11,956 bases of DNA from Alphaproteobacteria bacterium (GTDB lineage: Bacteria > Pseudomonadota > Alphaproteobacteria > ATCC43930 > CGMCC-115725). Numbering within the stretch: the first letter of the stretch is position 1; every line of letters begins with the position of its first letter. This document shows, piece after piece, positions 1 to 6,147 of the stretch. The position numbers and the translations under genes were made by a program. The notes under the pieces are model-generated. The model was not told the DNA's origin, searched no databases, and saw only the letters and a list, made by a program, of their open reading frames with translations. The stretch lies in contig VAZT01000012.1 of NCBI GenBank assembly GCA_005884825.1, positions 1-11,956 of the forward strand, in the 5' to 3' direction.

Positions 1-232
1 CGGCGAGCCCCTCGATCGTCGTGATCTGCGCGCCCTCGACGCTGCCGACCGGCACCGAGCAGGACCGCGTCGCGGCCCCGTCGATATGCACCGTGCACGC
101 GCCGCACTGGGCGATGCCGCAGCCGTATTTGGTGCCGGTCAGGCCCAAGGTGTCGCGCAACACCCATAACAGCGGGGTGTCGGGATCGACATCGGCCTCT
201 CGCGTCTGTCCATTGATGATGAGTCGGGGCAT
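1..232 (-). CDS. [2Fe-2S]-binding small subunit of a molybdenum hydroxylase (isoquinoline 1-oxidoreductase / CoxS type), 3' end outside window
   Basis: Only the first 77 codons are present; the gene runs off the left edge. The protein begins MPRLIINGQTREAD and carries the plant-type ferredoxin cluster loop CGIAQCGAC, with cysteines at residues 38, 43 and 46 and a fourth at 58 (C-x4-C-x2-C-x11-C). This is the N-terminal domain of xanthine-dehydrogenase-family small subunits, which normally continue into a second, helical [2Fe-2S] domain. By family knowledge the subunit relays electrons from a molybdopterin subunit, probably encoded further left, to an external acceptor. The ATG at 230-232 is preceded by GAGGAG at a good distance, which supports this start. 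It is divergent from the ABC operon. The exact substrate (isoquinoline, aldehyde or other N-heterocycle) cannot be told from this fragment. Confidence 0.9.
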   Translation of the reverse strand, partial: MPRLIINGQTREADVDPDTPLLWVLRDTLGLTGTKYGCGIAQCGACTVHIDGAATRSCSVPVGSVEGAQITTIEGLA

Positions 233-284
233 CTGGCTACTCCTCGATCGGCTCACGGCACCTCGCCGGGAGAGTGTTGGCCGG

Positions 285-314
285 ATTATAAGCCGGTCGC
301 CGCATCCGCCCCAA
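285..314 (-). promoter_or_regulatory. Candidate sigma70-type promoter of the [2Fe-2S] subunit gene
   Basis: On the minus strand a perfect TATAAT (+ coordinates 285-290) lies 18 nt from TTGGGG (309-314). Predicted initiation near 278 would leave a leader of about 46 nt before the ATG at 232. The 127-nt divergent gap 233-359 shows no equally good promoter toward the ABC operon. This is pattern matching only. Confidence 0.4.
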
Positions 315-359
315 TCACCCTTTCGTGCGGGTTCTTAAACCGCGGGCAGCGGGAAGTTG

Positions 360-1550
360 ATGATCGTTACCCGCTCGCGTACAAACCGAACCGCAATGAT
401 CGCCCCGTTCCATTTCCGGCCGACGGTTCCGCTCGCTTGGCGTATCTTGACCTATGACAAGAGACGGACCGGGCTCGCGCTGATCGGGATTTTCATGGCG
501 ATCCTCCTCGTCTTTGTCGAGCTCGGTTTTTTCTACGCCGTCCCGCGGGGCGGCCTTCTGCTCTACGACAATATGAGATTCGACCTGCTGCTCGCCTCGA
601 ACGAATACGAGTATCAGGCCCAGCCCGGCGCCTTTCCGCTGAGCCAAATTGGCCCCGTGCGGTCCTCGCCCGATGTTGAGAAAGCGACGGCGATCTATTT
701 CGGCTATACCAAATGGAAGAGTGGCGTAGGGGGCCTGTGGCCGGATGTTTTTGTGATCGGCTTCGACCCCGAGAGCCATGTCTTCATTCCCGAAAGCGTC
801 AACCAACAGACCAGTGTCCTGGAGCGCGCCGACACCGTTCTCGTCGACAGCACCACTCGCCCGATGTTCGGGCCGCTGGACACCGGCCGGATCGTCGAGA
901 TCGGCGACCGCAAGACCACGATCGGCGGGCAATATGTGCTGGGCACAGGTTTCATGGGCCTCGGCGTCGTGCTGGCGAGCGATGCGAATTTTGCCCGGCT
1001 GTTTCCGCAACGGGGCCTCAACATTGTCAATCTCGGCGCGATCCAGCTGAAGCCCGGGGTCGAGCCCGATCGCGCCGCAGACGAGTTGCGCAAGGCGGTC
1101 GGATCCGGCGTCCAGATCTTCACGCGCAACGCCCTCGAAGCTCACGAAACGGCGTATTGGACGACCCGCACCTCGGTCGGGATCATCTTCGGATCGGGGC
1201 TGCTGATCTCCTTTGTGGTCGGGATCATGATCGTCTACCAGATCGTCTCGACGCAGGTCAGCCGGCAACTGCCGCAATTCGCGACAATGAAGGCGATCGG
1301 CTATCCCGACCGCTCGCTGGCCGGGACGGTCAGCGCGATGTCGCTGCTGATCGTCATCGCCGGGTTCATTCCGGCCTTGGGCGCCGCGTTGGGGCTCTAC
1401 TCGGTCATCCGCCAGAAAACGTTGCTGCCGGTGACGATGAGCGAGATGCGCCTCCTCGCCGTCTTCGCCGCTGCGCTCGCCATGGCGTTGGTTTCGGCGC
1501 TGCTTTCTGTCGGCAGTCTGCGCCGTGCCGCGCCCGCCGACGTGTTCTGA
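360..1550 (+). CDS. ABC exporter permease, FtsX/DevC-like (first of two paralogues)
   Basis: Inner-membrane permease of 396 residues in the MacB/FtsX/DevC class. It has one N-terminal membrane segment (about 38-60), a large periplasmic domain (about 62-268), then three C-terminal segments (about 271-293, 319-348 and 365-387). The conserved cytoplasmic loop QLPQFATMKAIGY (about 303-315) couples permeases of this class to the ATPase. The N-terminal motif VPLAWR (23-28) and the C-terminal ADVF recur in the next gene, so the two are tandem paralogues that probably form a heterodimeric channel. The start is uncertain: ATG 360 follows GGGAAG and is chosen here; TTG 357 and ATG 396 are in frame, but 396 has no ribosome-binding site. 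By analogy with DevBCA, LolCDE and MacB it would export a lipid, glycolipid, peptide or metabolite. The substrate is unknown. Confidence 0.88.
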   Translation: MIVTRSRTNRTAMIAPFHFRPTVPLAWRILTYDKRRTGLALIGIFMAILLVFVELGFFYAVPRGGLLLYDNMRFDLLLASNEYEYQAQPGAFPLSQIGPVRSSPDVEKATAIYFGYTKWKSGVGGLWPDVFVIGFDPESHVFIPESVNQQTSVLERADTVLVDSTTRPMFGPLDTGRIVEIGDRKTTIGGQYVLGTGFMGLGVVLASDANFARLFPQRGLNIVNLGAIQLKPGVEPDRAADELRKAVGSGVQIFTRNALEAHETAYWTTRTSVGIIFGSGLLISFVVGIMIVYQIVSTQVSRQLPQFATMKAIGYPDRSLAGTVSAMSLLIVIAGFIPALGAALGLYSVIRQKTLLPVTMSEMRLLAVFAAALAMALVSALLSVGSLRRAAPADVF

Positions 1551-1555
1551 GGGAG
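1551..1555 (+). promoter_or_regulatory. Shine-Dalgarno GGGAG that fixes the CTG start of the second permease
   Basis: GGGAG directly follows the TGA of the first permease (1548-1550) and sits 7 nt before CTG 1563. No ATG, GTG or TTG occurs in this frame between the stop and TTG 1674. The site is therefore the main positional evidence for initiation at CTG. Confidence 0.5.
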
Positions 1556-1562
1556 TCGGGTT

Positions 1563-2756
1563 CTGTCCGCTACCTCCGCCCCTCTCCGACGCCCGCCTGC
1601 GGGACTCGCAGGAATAGCGCGGCCAGGCTCGGTCCCGCTCGCTTGGCGCAATATTGTTTCGAGCAAGTCGCGCTTGCTGCGCTCGGCTGGCGGCATCGGG
1701 TTTGCGGTGCTGCTGATGCTGATGCAGCTGGGGTTCGAGCAGGCCTTTTTCGAGAGCGCGTTCGCGGTCATCCGCGGCCTCGACGGCGATATTCTGCTGC
1801 AAAGCGCCCATAAGTATCAGTTTGCGACGCGCGACCCGTTTCCCCGAACCAATCTCGATAAGGCGCGCGACGTGCCGGGTGTCGCGAGCGCGCGGCCGCT
1901 CTACGCCGACTGGTTCAACTTTTTCTGGAAAAACCCGATTGACGGCAAAATTTTTCTGGTCCGCGCCTTTGGTTTCGATCCCGATGCGCCGGTCTTTACC
2001 TTCCCCGACGTCAACTCCGACCGCGACAAATTGAAGGAACCGAATACCGTGCTCGTCGACCGGCGGGCCCGCCGCTTTCTCGGAATGGACAGCGGAGCGG
2101 CTGAAGCCGAGCTCAATGGCACCAAAGTCAAAATCGTCGGCGGCTTTGCTCTCGGCCCCGATTTCCAGAGCGACGGCACGGTCATCATGAGCGACCGCAC
2201 CTTTGCAAGCCTGCTCCGCGGCCCTCCCGGCGTCGATGTCGGGGTCGTCAAGGTGAAGTCCGGCGAGGATCCGGCCGCCGTCCAGCAATCCTTGAGAAAA
2301 GCATTGCCCGAAACGGTCGCGGTCTTCACCAAGCAACAGCTGATCGGGTTCGAACGCAAGTTTCAGGCGGACGTGTCCTCGGCCGGACCGATTTTTGCGA
2401 TGGGCACGATTGTCGGCTTTGTGGTTGGGATGCTGATCTCGTATCAAGTCACCTACACCGATCTTTCCGACCAGCTGCCGCAATATGCGACGTTGAAGGC
2501 GATGGGATATCGAACCGGTTATCTGCTGCGCGTGGTGTTCGAACAGGCGGCGTTCAATGCCTTGGCCGGTTGGGTCCCGGCATTGCTGCTGAGCCTTCTG
2601 CTCTATTACGCCATTGGTCGATTGGCGCTGTTGCCGCTGCACATGAGCATGCGGCTGATGCTCGTCAGCCTCGGCCTGACCCTGGGGATGTGCCTGATCT
2701 CGGCGGCGATTGCTGTCCGGCGAGTGATCACGGCCGACCCGGCCGAGGTGTTCTGA
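1563..2756 (+). CDS. ABC exporter permease, FtsX/DevC-like (second paralogue), probable CTG start
   Basis: Same architecture as the preceding gene: N-terminal membrane segment (about 41-63), periplasmic domain, three C-terminal segments, the coupling loop QLPQYATLKAMGY, and a C-terminus ending AEVF. The first conventional start in frame is TTG 1674. Using it would delete 37 residues, including VPLAWRN, which is conserved in the first permease, and the residues leading into the first membrane segment. CTG 1563, 7 nt behind GGGAG, gives 397 residues. It places VPLAWR at 24-29, within one residue of its position in the 396-residue paralogue. I therefore annotate CTG, as an inference. The stop TGA shares its A with the ATG of the ATPase gene (TGATG), indicating one translationally coupled operon. 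It probably pairs with the first permease. Confidence 0.85.
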   Translation: MSATSAPLRRPPAGLAGIARPGSVPLAWRNIVSSKSRLLRSAGGIGFAVLLMLMQLGFEQAFFESAFAVIRGLDGDILLQSAHKYQFATRDPFPRTNLDKARDVPGVASARPLYADWFNFFWKNPIDGKIFLVRAFGFDPDAPVFTFPDVNSDRDKLKEPNTVLVDRRARRFLGMDSGAAEAELNGTKVKIVGGFALGPDFQSDGTVIMSDRTFASLLRGPPGVDVGVVKVKSGEDPAAVQQSLRKALPETVAVFTKQQLIGFERKFQADVSSAGPIFAMGTIVGFVVGMLISYQVTYTDLSDQLPQYATLKAMGYRTGYLLRVVFEQAAFNALAGWVPALLLSLLLYYAIGRLALLPLHMSMRLMLVSLGLTLGMCLISAAIAVRRVITADPAEVF

Positions 2757-3892
2757 TGTGCGCCGCTCTGGTCGCCGAGCGGGCGGAGGCGCCGCCGGTC
2801 GCGCGGCCTGCCGCACCGGAACCGGCGATTCGGGTTGACGGGCTGAACCACTATTTCGGTGAGGGTGAAGCGCGCAACCAGGTCCTGTTCGGCAACTCGA
2901 TCGAGATCCCCGCGGGTCAGCTCGTCGTCATGACCGGCCCTTCGGGCGCCGGCAAGACCACGCTGTTGACCCTGATCGGGGCATTGCGCTCGGTTCACGA
3001 GGGCAGGATCGAGGTGCTGGGCCGCGACCTCTCGCGGCTCGGCGGCGGCGACCTCGTCGAAGTGCGGCGCGACATCGGTTTCATCTTTCAGATGCACAAT
3101 CTGTTCGACGCGCTCTCCGCCTATGAAAACGTCAAGATGGCGGCGCAGCTCGCTAATGGCGAGCTGGGCGACATGCGGCAGCGCTGCGCCGGGATCCTGG
3201 AGCGGCTGGGGCTGGGTCACCGCATAGACCACAAGCCGAGGTTCCTGTCGGGCGGCGAGCGCCAGCGGGTCGCGATCGGCCGGGCTCTCGTCAATCAGCC
3301 AAGACTGATCCTCGCCGACGAGCCGACCGCGGCTCTCGACAAGGATTCGACGATGAACGTCATCAATCTGCTCAAGCAGACCACGATCGATTACGGCGCC
3401 GCCGTCATGATGGTCACTCACGACCACCGGATCATCGATTCGGCCGACCGCCTGGTCCACATGGTGGACGGCCGGATCATGTCCGATGTGGTGCTGCACG
3501 ATGCGCTGCGGATCTGCGAATTCCTGCGTCCGATCGATCTGTTCAAGGCGCTGACGCCGCAGCAGCTCACGGATGTCGCGGAGCATATGCAGAAACGCCA
3601 TTTCGCTGCCGGCGAGACGATCATTCGCGAAGGGCAGCCGGGGGAGGAGTTCTTTCTGATCTCGGACGGCGAAGTCGAGGTGATCCGCGCCGATCACGAG
3701 GTGGCGCGGTTGGGGCCGGGAGATTTTTTCGGCGAAGTCGCGCTGATCAGCGGCGAGCCGCGCAACGCCACCGTCGTCGCCGAAGGTGGCGTCGACGCTT
3801 ATGCGCTCGGCAAGACCGATTTCCAGACCGCGCTCGCGACCAGCCAAAGCTTCCGCGATCAACTCTATCGCGTCTATTTCACGCGCCATTGA
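2756..3892 (+). CDS. ABC exporter ATPase (DevA/LolD/MacB type) fused to a C-terminal cyclic-nucleotide-binding domain
   Basis: Cytoplasmic 378-residue ATPase that powers the two permeases. Visible motifs are Walker A GPSGAGKTT (61-69), Q-loop Q111, signature LSGGERQ (164-170), Walker B LILADEP (184-190), D-loop ALD (193-195) and switch His222. After residue about 260 comes a cNMP-binding domain. Its phosphate-binding cassette reads FGEVALISGEPRNATV (325-340) and keeps the Glu (327) and Arg (336) that contact the cyclic nucleotide in CAP-family domains. DevA/LolD ATPases are usually about 220-250 residues, so the C-terminal 120 residues are an addition. The sequence thus suggests an exporter gated by cAMP or cGMP, though ligand binding is inferred. 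The first 20 residues are Ala/Pro-rich. Start ATG 2756 overlaps the upstream stop by one base. No HlyD/DevB adaptor lies beside it. Confidence 0.92.
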   Translation: MCAALVAERAEAPPVARPAAPEPAIRVDGLNHYFGEGEARNQVLFGNSIEIPAGQLVVMTGPSGAGKTTLLTLIGALRSVHEGRIEVLGRDLSRLGGGDLVEVRRDIGFIFQMHNLFDALSAYENVKMAAQLANGELGDMRQRCAGILERLGLGHRIDHKPRFLSGGERQRVAIGRALVNQPRLILADEPTAALDKDSTMNVINLLKQTTIDYGAAVMMVTHDHRIIDSADRLVHMVDGRIMSDVVLHDALRICEFLRPIDLFKALTPQQLTDVAEHMQKRHFAAGETIIREGQPGEEFFLISDGEVEVIRADHEVARLGPGDFFGEVALISGEPRNATVVAEGGVDAYALGKTDFQTALATSQSFRDQLYRVYFTRH

Positions 3893-3900
3893 CGGGGAAG

Positions 3901-3930
3901 AGGGCGTCGCCGAGGAGGCGAGCTTGCCCT
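3901..3930 (+). terminator. Imperfect hairpin after the ABC operon, possible transcription end or attenuator
   Basis: AGGGC (3901-3905) pairs with GCCCT (3926-3930), and inside it CGCC (3908-3911) pairs with GGCG (3917-3920) around a GAGGA loop. It begins 8 nt after the ATPase stop. No T-tract follows, so it is not a classical intrinsic terminator. Its 3' arm contains the candidate -35 box of the SRP RNA gene. Confidence 0.3.
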
Positions 3931-3952
3931 GGCACCGCCGACAGCTGATATA
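3924..3952 (+). promoter_or_regulatory. Candidate promoter of the SRP RNA gene
   Basis: TTGCCC (3924-3929) and GATATA (3947-3952) are separated by 17 nt. Initiation 7-8 nt downstream would fall at about 3959-3960, which is where the closing stem of the SRP RNA begins. That agreement is the main support. Confidence 0.45.
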
Positions 3953-3959
3953 GTGGGAC

Positions 3960-4056
3960 GGGAGGCCGGCGGCGGACGGGTCCCTCGCCAACCCGGTCAG
4001 GTCCGGAAGGAAGCAGCCGTAACGAGCCCCGACCTGGGTCGTTCGTCCGGTCTCCC
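3960..4056 (+). ncRNA. ffs: Signal recognition particle RNA, bacterial small type (4.5S RNA)
   Basis: The universally conserved SRP domain IV sequence AGGTCCGGAAGGAAGCAG, with its GGAA tetraloop and the Ffh-binding internal loops, is at about 3999-4016. The RNA is closed by a 10-bp terminal stem: 3960-3969 (GGGAGGCCGG) pairs with 4047-4056 (CCGGTCTCCC), including one G-T pair. The length of about 97 nt fits the Alu-less form of Gram-negative bacteria. The RNA binds Ffh (SRP54) and targets nascent inner-membrane proteins to FtsY and the Sec translocon. Exact 5' and 3' ends are inferred from the stem. No T-run follows, and mature ends may be made by processing. It lies between the plus-strand ABC operon and the minus-strand methyltransferase gene. 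The commonly seen neighbour dnaX is absent. Confidence 0.95.
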
Positions 4057-4132
4057 TTGTCTCGGCACGGTTTCAATAATGAGCGATTCGGCGGCGGCAC
4101 ATCGCGTCGATGACAATCCGCGGGGTGTGCTA

Positions 4133-5047
4133 CTACCACACCTCCCCTCTGCGCTTCTCCAACACCAGCGCGAGTGCCCTTGGCAGATAGCGAGCCGAAG
4201 GCGGCACCCCCTCTGGCGCGAATGAATGCGCTTCGATGAGGCGGAACCCGGCCGCTTCCGCCATTGCAATCACCTCGCCCTCGCGTCTGAATTCCGTAAT
4301 GTGGTCCGATTCGGCGGCGGAAAGCGCAGCGGTGACGAACGCACTCCCGTGCGGCTTGAGCGCTGCAGCAAGCCCGGCGAACAGCGTCTCCGGCCGCTCG
4401 AGATGCGCGAGCACAAAGCTCGAAATCGCCCCATCGGCACCGCCTACGCCATCCGGCTCGGTCGCGTCGCCAACCCGGACGGCGGCGCGGGCGGCCAACC
4501 CGGCCGCGGCCAGCATCCGCGTGGTAATTGCGACTGTGGTCGGGCTGATGTCTACGAGCCGCGCCCGCGCCTTCAGTAGGATGGATAATGCGAGCGCTGA
4601 CCAGATACCCGAGCCGCAGCCGAGGTCGACAAGGTTGATCGGTTCATCCGTCGCGAATCGCGGGAGGAACGACCGTTCGAACATTTCCATAACAGCCAGA
4701 TGATGCTCCCAGGCGAACCAAGTCGTGTACATGCCCCAGTGGTACGAGGTCATCACCTCCGCGTCGGCATAGATCTCGGCATAGATTTGCGCCGCAGTCT
4801 GGGAGCGGTATCGCCCGGTCTCCTCGTAAGCGCGCTGGCATCGGTTCACGTCGAACGCGAAGTTCAGGTAGCCATCGACAAGCTCTTTCAGCGAATCGCC
4901 ATCCAGCGTCGCGTCCGCCCAGCCGATTAGCCGCTCGCTGATCCTGGCGAAGGGGCCGGGGAACCGGCGCGCAGTAGCGTCCACACGCGCGGCAAAAACG
5001 GGCGCCGTCGTTTTGAGCAGCTCGAGAAATCGATCGCCGCGGCTCAT
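4133..5047 (-). CDS. Class I SAM-dependent methyltransferase, substrate unknown
   Basis: Protein of 304 residues. Motif I is VDLGCGSG (140-147), the SAM-binding glycine loop. It is followed by LVDIS (164-168), whose Asp166 would bind the ribose hydroxyls, and GDA (193-195), near the adenine-contacting position. This is a Rossmann-fold class I methyltransferase. The first 135 residues are an extra, mostly helical region rich in aromatic residues (YHWGMYTTWFAWEHH, 102-116) that may bind the acceptor or mediate dimerisation. The start at ATG 5045-5047 is chosen because it lies 11 nt after the upstream GNAT stop. An in-frame GTG at 5117-5119 would overlap the GNAT gene by 61 nt. Neither has a strong ribosome-binding site. 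It is convergent with ffs and probably co-transcribed with the GNAT gene. The methyl acceptor cannot be inferred. Confidence 0.82.
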   Translation of the reverse strand: MSRGDRFLELLKTTAPVFAARVDATARRFPGPFARISERLIGWADATLDGDSLKELVDGYLNFAFDVNRCQRAYEETGRYRSQTAAQIYAEIYADAEVMTSYHWGMYTTWFAWEHHLAVMEMFERSFLPRFATDEPINLVDLGCGSGIWSALALSILLKARARLVDISPTTVAITTRMLAAAGLAARAAVRVGDATEPDGVGGADGAISSFVLAHLERPETLFAGLAAALKPHGSAFVTAALSAAESDHITEFRREGEVIAMAEAAGFRLIEAHSFAPEGVPPSARYLPRALALVLEKRRGEVW

Positions 5048-5058
5048 CCGAACACAGT

Positions 5059-5700
5059 CTATTGCCCGCGCGATTCTGGAATGTCCGGTCCGATTCCGCT
5101 CGGGTCGAGGTGCAAGCACATCGAAGAGTATCCGTCAGGGTATGCGGCGAATACTACGAACCCGTGGCGTCTATAGAACGCTACTGCCCGATGATTGGTA
5201 TTGCTGACATGCAGCGAGCAAATCGCGCACCCCGGATTGAGGGAAACGAATTTCTGTAGGAGATCACCGGCAAATCCGGTGCCGCGGCGGCGCGGTGCCG
5301 CGGCGAACCGCGCCAGATAAAAGCTGTCGGCGGGAATCGGCGGGATGCGCGTGCGGTGTTGAAAGAGCCAGTGCTCGAAGCAGGGCCTGTGTTTCGGCTG
5401 CATTTCCGAAATCAACCGAAACATGCTTCCTTCTTGAAGATGTCGGCCCTGCTGCGCCGCGTAGGCGGAAAAAGCGCCGCCAACGCCATCCTCGCACAAT
5501 ATTGCGTAGGCGGCGAACAACTCAGTACTATCGTCATGGAACTGGTCGGCGATAAGGCAACGAAGGTCGGTGCGCTGAATGCCCGTCGCCAAATACAACT
5601 CCGGCAGCGACTCGATGATCAGGTCGGCCGCCGCGAGCTGATCCAAGGCGCCCAATTCTCGGCAGGGGAGAAAAGTTGGCTTCCCGCCGGATCCCTTCAT
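5059..5700 (-). CDS. GNAT-family N-acetyltransferase
   Basis: Protein of 213 residues. The C-terminal half is a recognisable GNAT fold. Motif A is FYLARFAAAPRRRGTGFAG (127-145), with the acetyl-CoA pyrophosphate loop R-R-x-G-T-G around 138-142. Motif B is NTNHRAVAFYRRHGF (167-181), the usual helix after the N-x-x-A-x-x-F-Y pattern. The first 120 residues are less typical and rich in acidic and aromatic residues. By family knowledge it transfers an acetyl group from CoA to an amine of a small molecule or protein. The substrate is unknown. ATG 5698-5700 has a weak GGGA upstream. It is the first gene of a two-gene minus-strand unit with the methyltransferase (11-nt gap) and is divergent from the Dlt-like operon. 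Confidence 0.85.
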   Translation of the reverse strand: MKGSGGKPTFLPCRELGALDQLAAADLIIESLPELYLATGIQRTDLRCLIADQFHDDSTELFAAYAILCEDGVGGAFSAYAAQQGRHLQEGSMFRLISEMQPKHRPCFEHWLFQHRTRIPPIPADSFYLARFAAAPRRRGTGFAGDLLQKFVSLNPGCAICSLHVSNTNHRAVAFYRRHGFVVFAAYPDGYSSMCLHLDPSGIGPDIPESRGQ

Positions 5701-5816
5701 CCGGGTCCCAATCTCGATCTGTCTATTTGGCAGAGCAAGTCGTATGGGACAGACGCGGGGGGTAAGTCAAGCCGCCCACGCCCGGATTCCGCGCGACCGG
5801 CGAGCGTGTGGCGGTC

Positions 5817-5847
5817 TTGACAAGCCGCCAGCGCGATGGGTTACCTT
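5817..5847 (+). promoter_or_regulatory. Candidate promoter of the Dlt-like operon
   Basis: A perfect -35 hexamer TTGACA (5817-5822) is followed 19 nt later by TACCTT (5842-5847), a weak -10. Alternative weak -10 placements exist at 17-18 nt. Initiation near 5853 gives a leader of about 27 nt before the GTG at 5880. The intergenic region 5701-5879 also holds a 6-bp inverted repeat TCTGTC/GACAGA (5718-5723 and 5748-5753) that could be an operator but is too short to claim. Confidence 0.4.
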
Positions 5848-5879
5848 AACAGCTGGGGATTCCGGACTTTGAGGTTGAT

Positions 5880-6146
5880 GTGGAAGGCGGGCGTGCATTT
5901 TCGCGTGCCGAGATTCTCGCCGCAATACAAGAAATCGTGCGTCCGATCCTCGGCCGTCCCGACATCGTGCTCTCGGAAGGCATGGCGGCTCGCGACGTTC
6001 CGGAGTGGGATTCGCTAGCGCATGTAACCATCATGGTTCGCGTCGAGGAGAAATTTGCGATCCGGCTGCGGGCTGCCGAGATCGTGCGGCTATCTGGCGT
6101 CGGCGCACTTATCGACCTGGTCGAGCGTCGAACGGCGGGGATCTGA
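5880..6146 (+). CDS. Acyl/aminoacyl carrier protein (DltC-like role)
   Basis: Small 88-residue carrier protein. The motif EWDSLAHV (41-48) carries Ser45, the predicted phosphopantetheine attachment site. It is followed by the typical second helix VRVEEKFAIRLRAAEI. The length matches stand-alone carrier proteins (75-90 residues). The start is GTG 5880, with GAGG (5871-5874) 5 nt upstream; no ATG is available in frame and a stop precedes at 5847. In the operon context it should accept an aminoacyl group from the adenylation enzyme (8846-10429) as a thioester and present it to the MBOAT protein, as DltC does. The DSL surroundings resemble generic acyl carrier proteins more than Gram-positive DltC, so an acyl rather than aminoacyl cargo remains possible. 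Activation needs a 4'-phosphopantetheinyl transferase encoded elsewhere. Confidence 0.9.
   Translation: MEGGRAFSRAEILAAIQEIVRPILGRPDIVLSEGMAARDVPEWDSLAHVTIMVRVEEKFAIRLRAAEIVRLSGVGALIDLVERRTAGI
6137..6141 (+). promoter_or_regulatory. Shine-Dalgarno-like GGGGA that supports the CTG start of the MBOAT gene
   Basis: GGGGA lies within the end of the carrier protein gene, 6 nt before CTG 6148. No ATG, GTG or TTG occurs in the MBOAT frame between the carrier protein stop (6144-6146) and TTG 6199. The site is a partial match to the anti-SD sequence, so it is supportive rather than decisive. Confidence 0.35.
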
Positions 6147-6147
6147 G

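Noticed and set aside
1674..1676. TTG 1674 as start of the second permease.
   Set aside because: It deletes the conserved VPLAWRN segment and has no Shine-Dalgarno at the right distance.
315..2816. An 833-codon open frame on the minus strand covering both permease genes and the start of the ATPase gene.
   Set aside because: Its translation is dominated by Arg, Asp, His, Gln and Pro, with no recognisable domain, as expected for the antisense of G+C-rich coding DNA. The plus strand encodes clear membrane proteins over the same bases.
2606..3991. A 461-codon open frame antisense to the ATPase gene.
   Set aside because: It is a shadow of a gene with all ABC and cNMP motifs and shows no domain or hydrophobic pattern of its own.
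4037..4132. Use of the ffs 3' end as an integration site for the accessory genes to its right.
   Set aside because: I saw no duplicated ffs fragment, integrase or flanking direct repeat in the window.
4124..4142. Inverted repeat GGTGTG/CACACC with a 7-nt loop at the methyltransferase stop codon, as a terminator.
   Set aside because: The stem is only 6 bp and no T-tract follows on either strand, so I cannot support termination.
5048..5119. GTG 5117-5119 as a longer start for the methyltransferase (24 extra residues).
   Set aside because: It overlaps the GNAT gene by 61 nt, lacks a ribosome-binding site, and the added residues show no methyltransferase feature.
5718..5753. Inverted repeat TCTGTC/GACAGA as an operator between the GNAT gene and the Dlt-like operon.
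   Set aside because: Six-base arms separated by 24 nt are expected by chance, and there is no regulator gene nearby.
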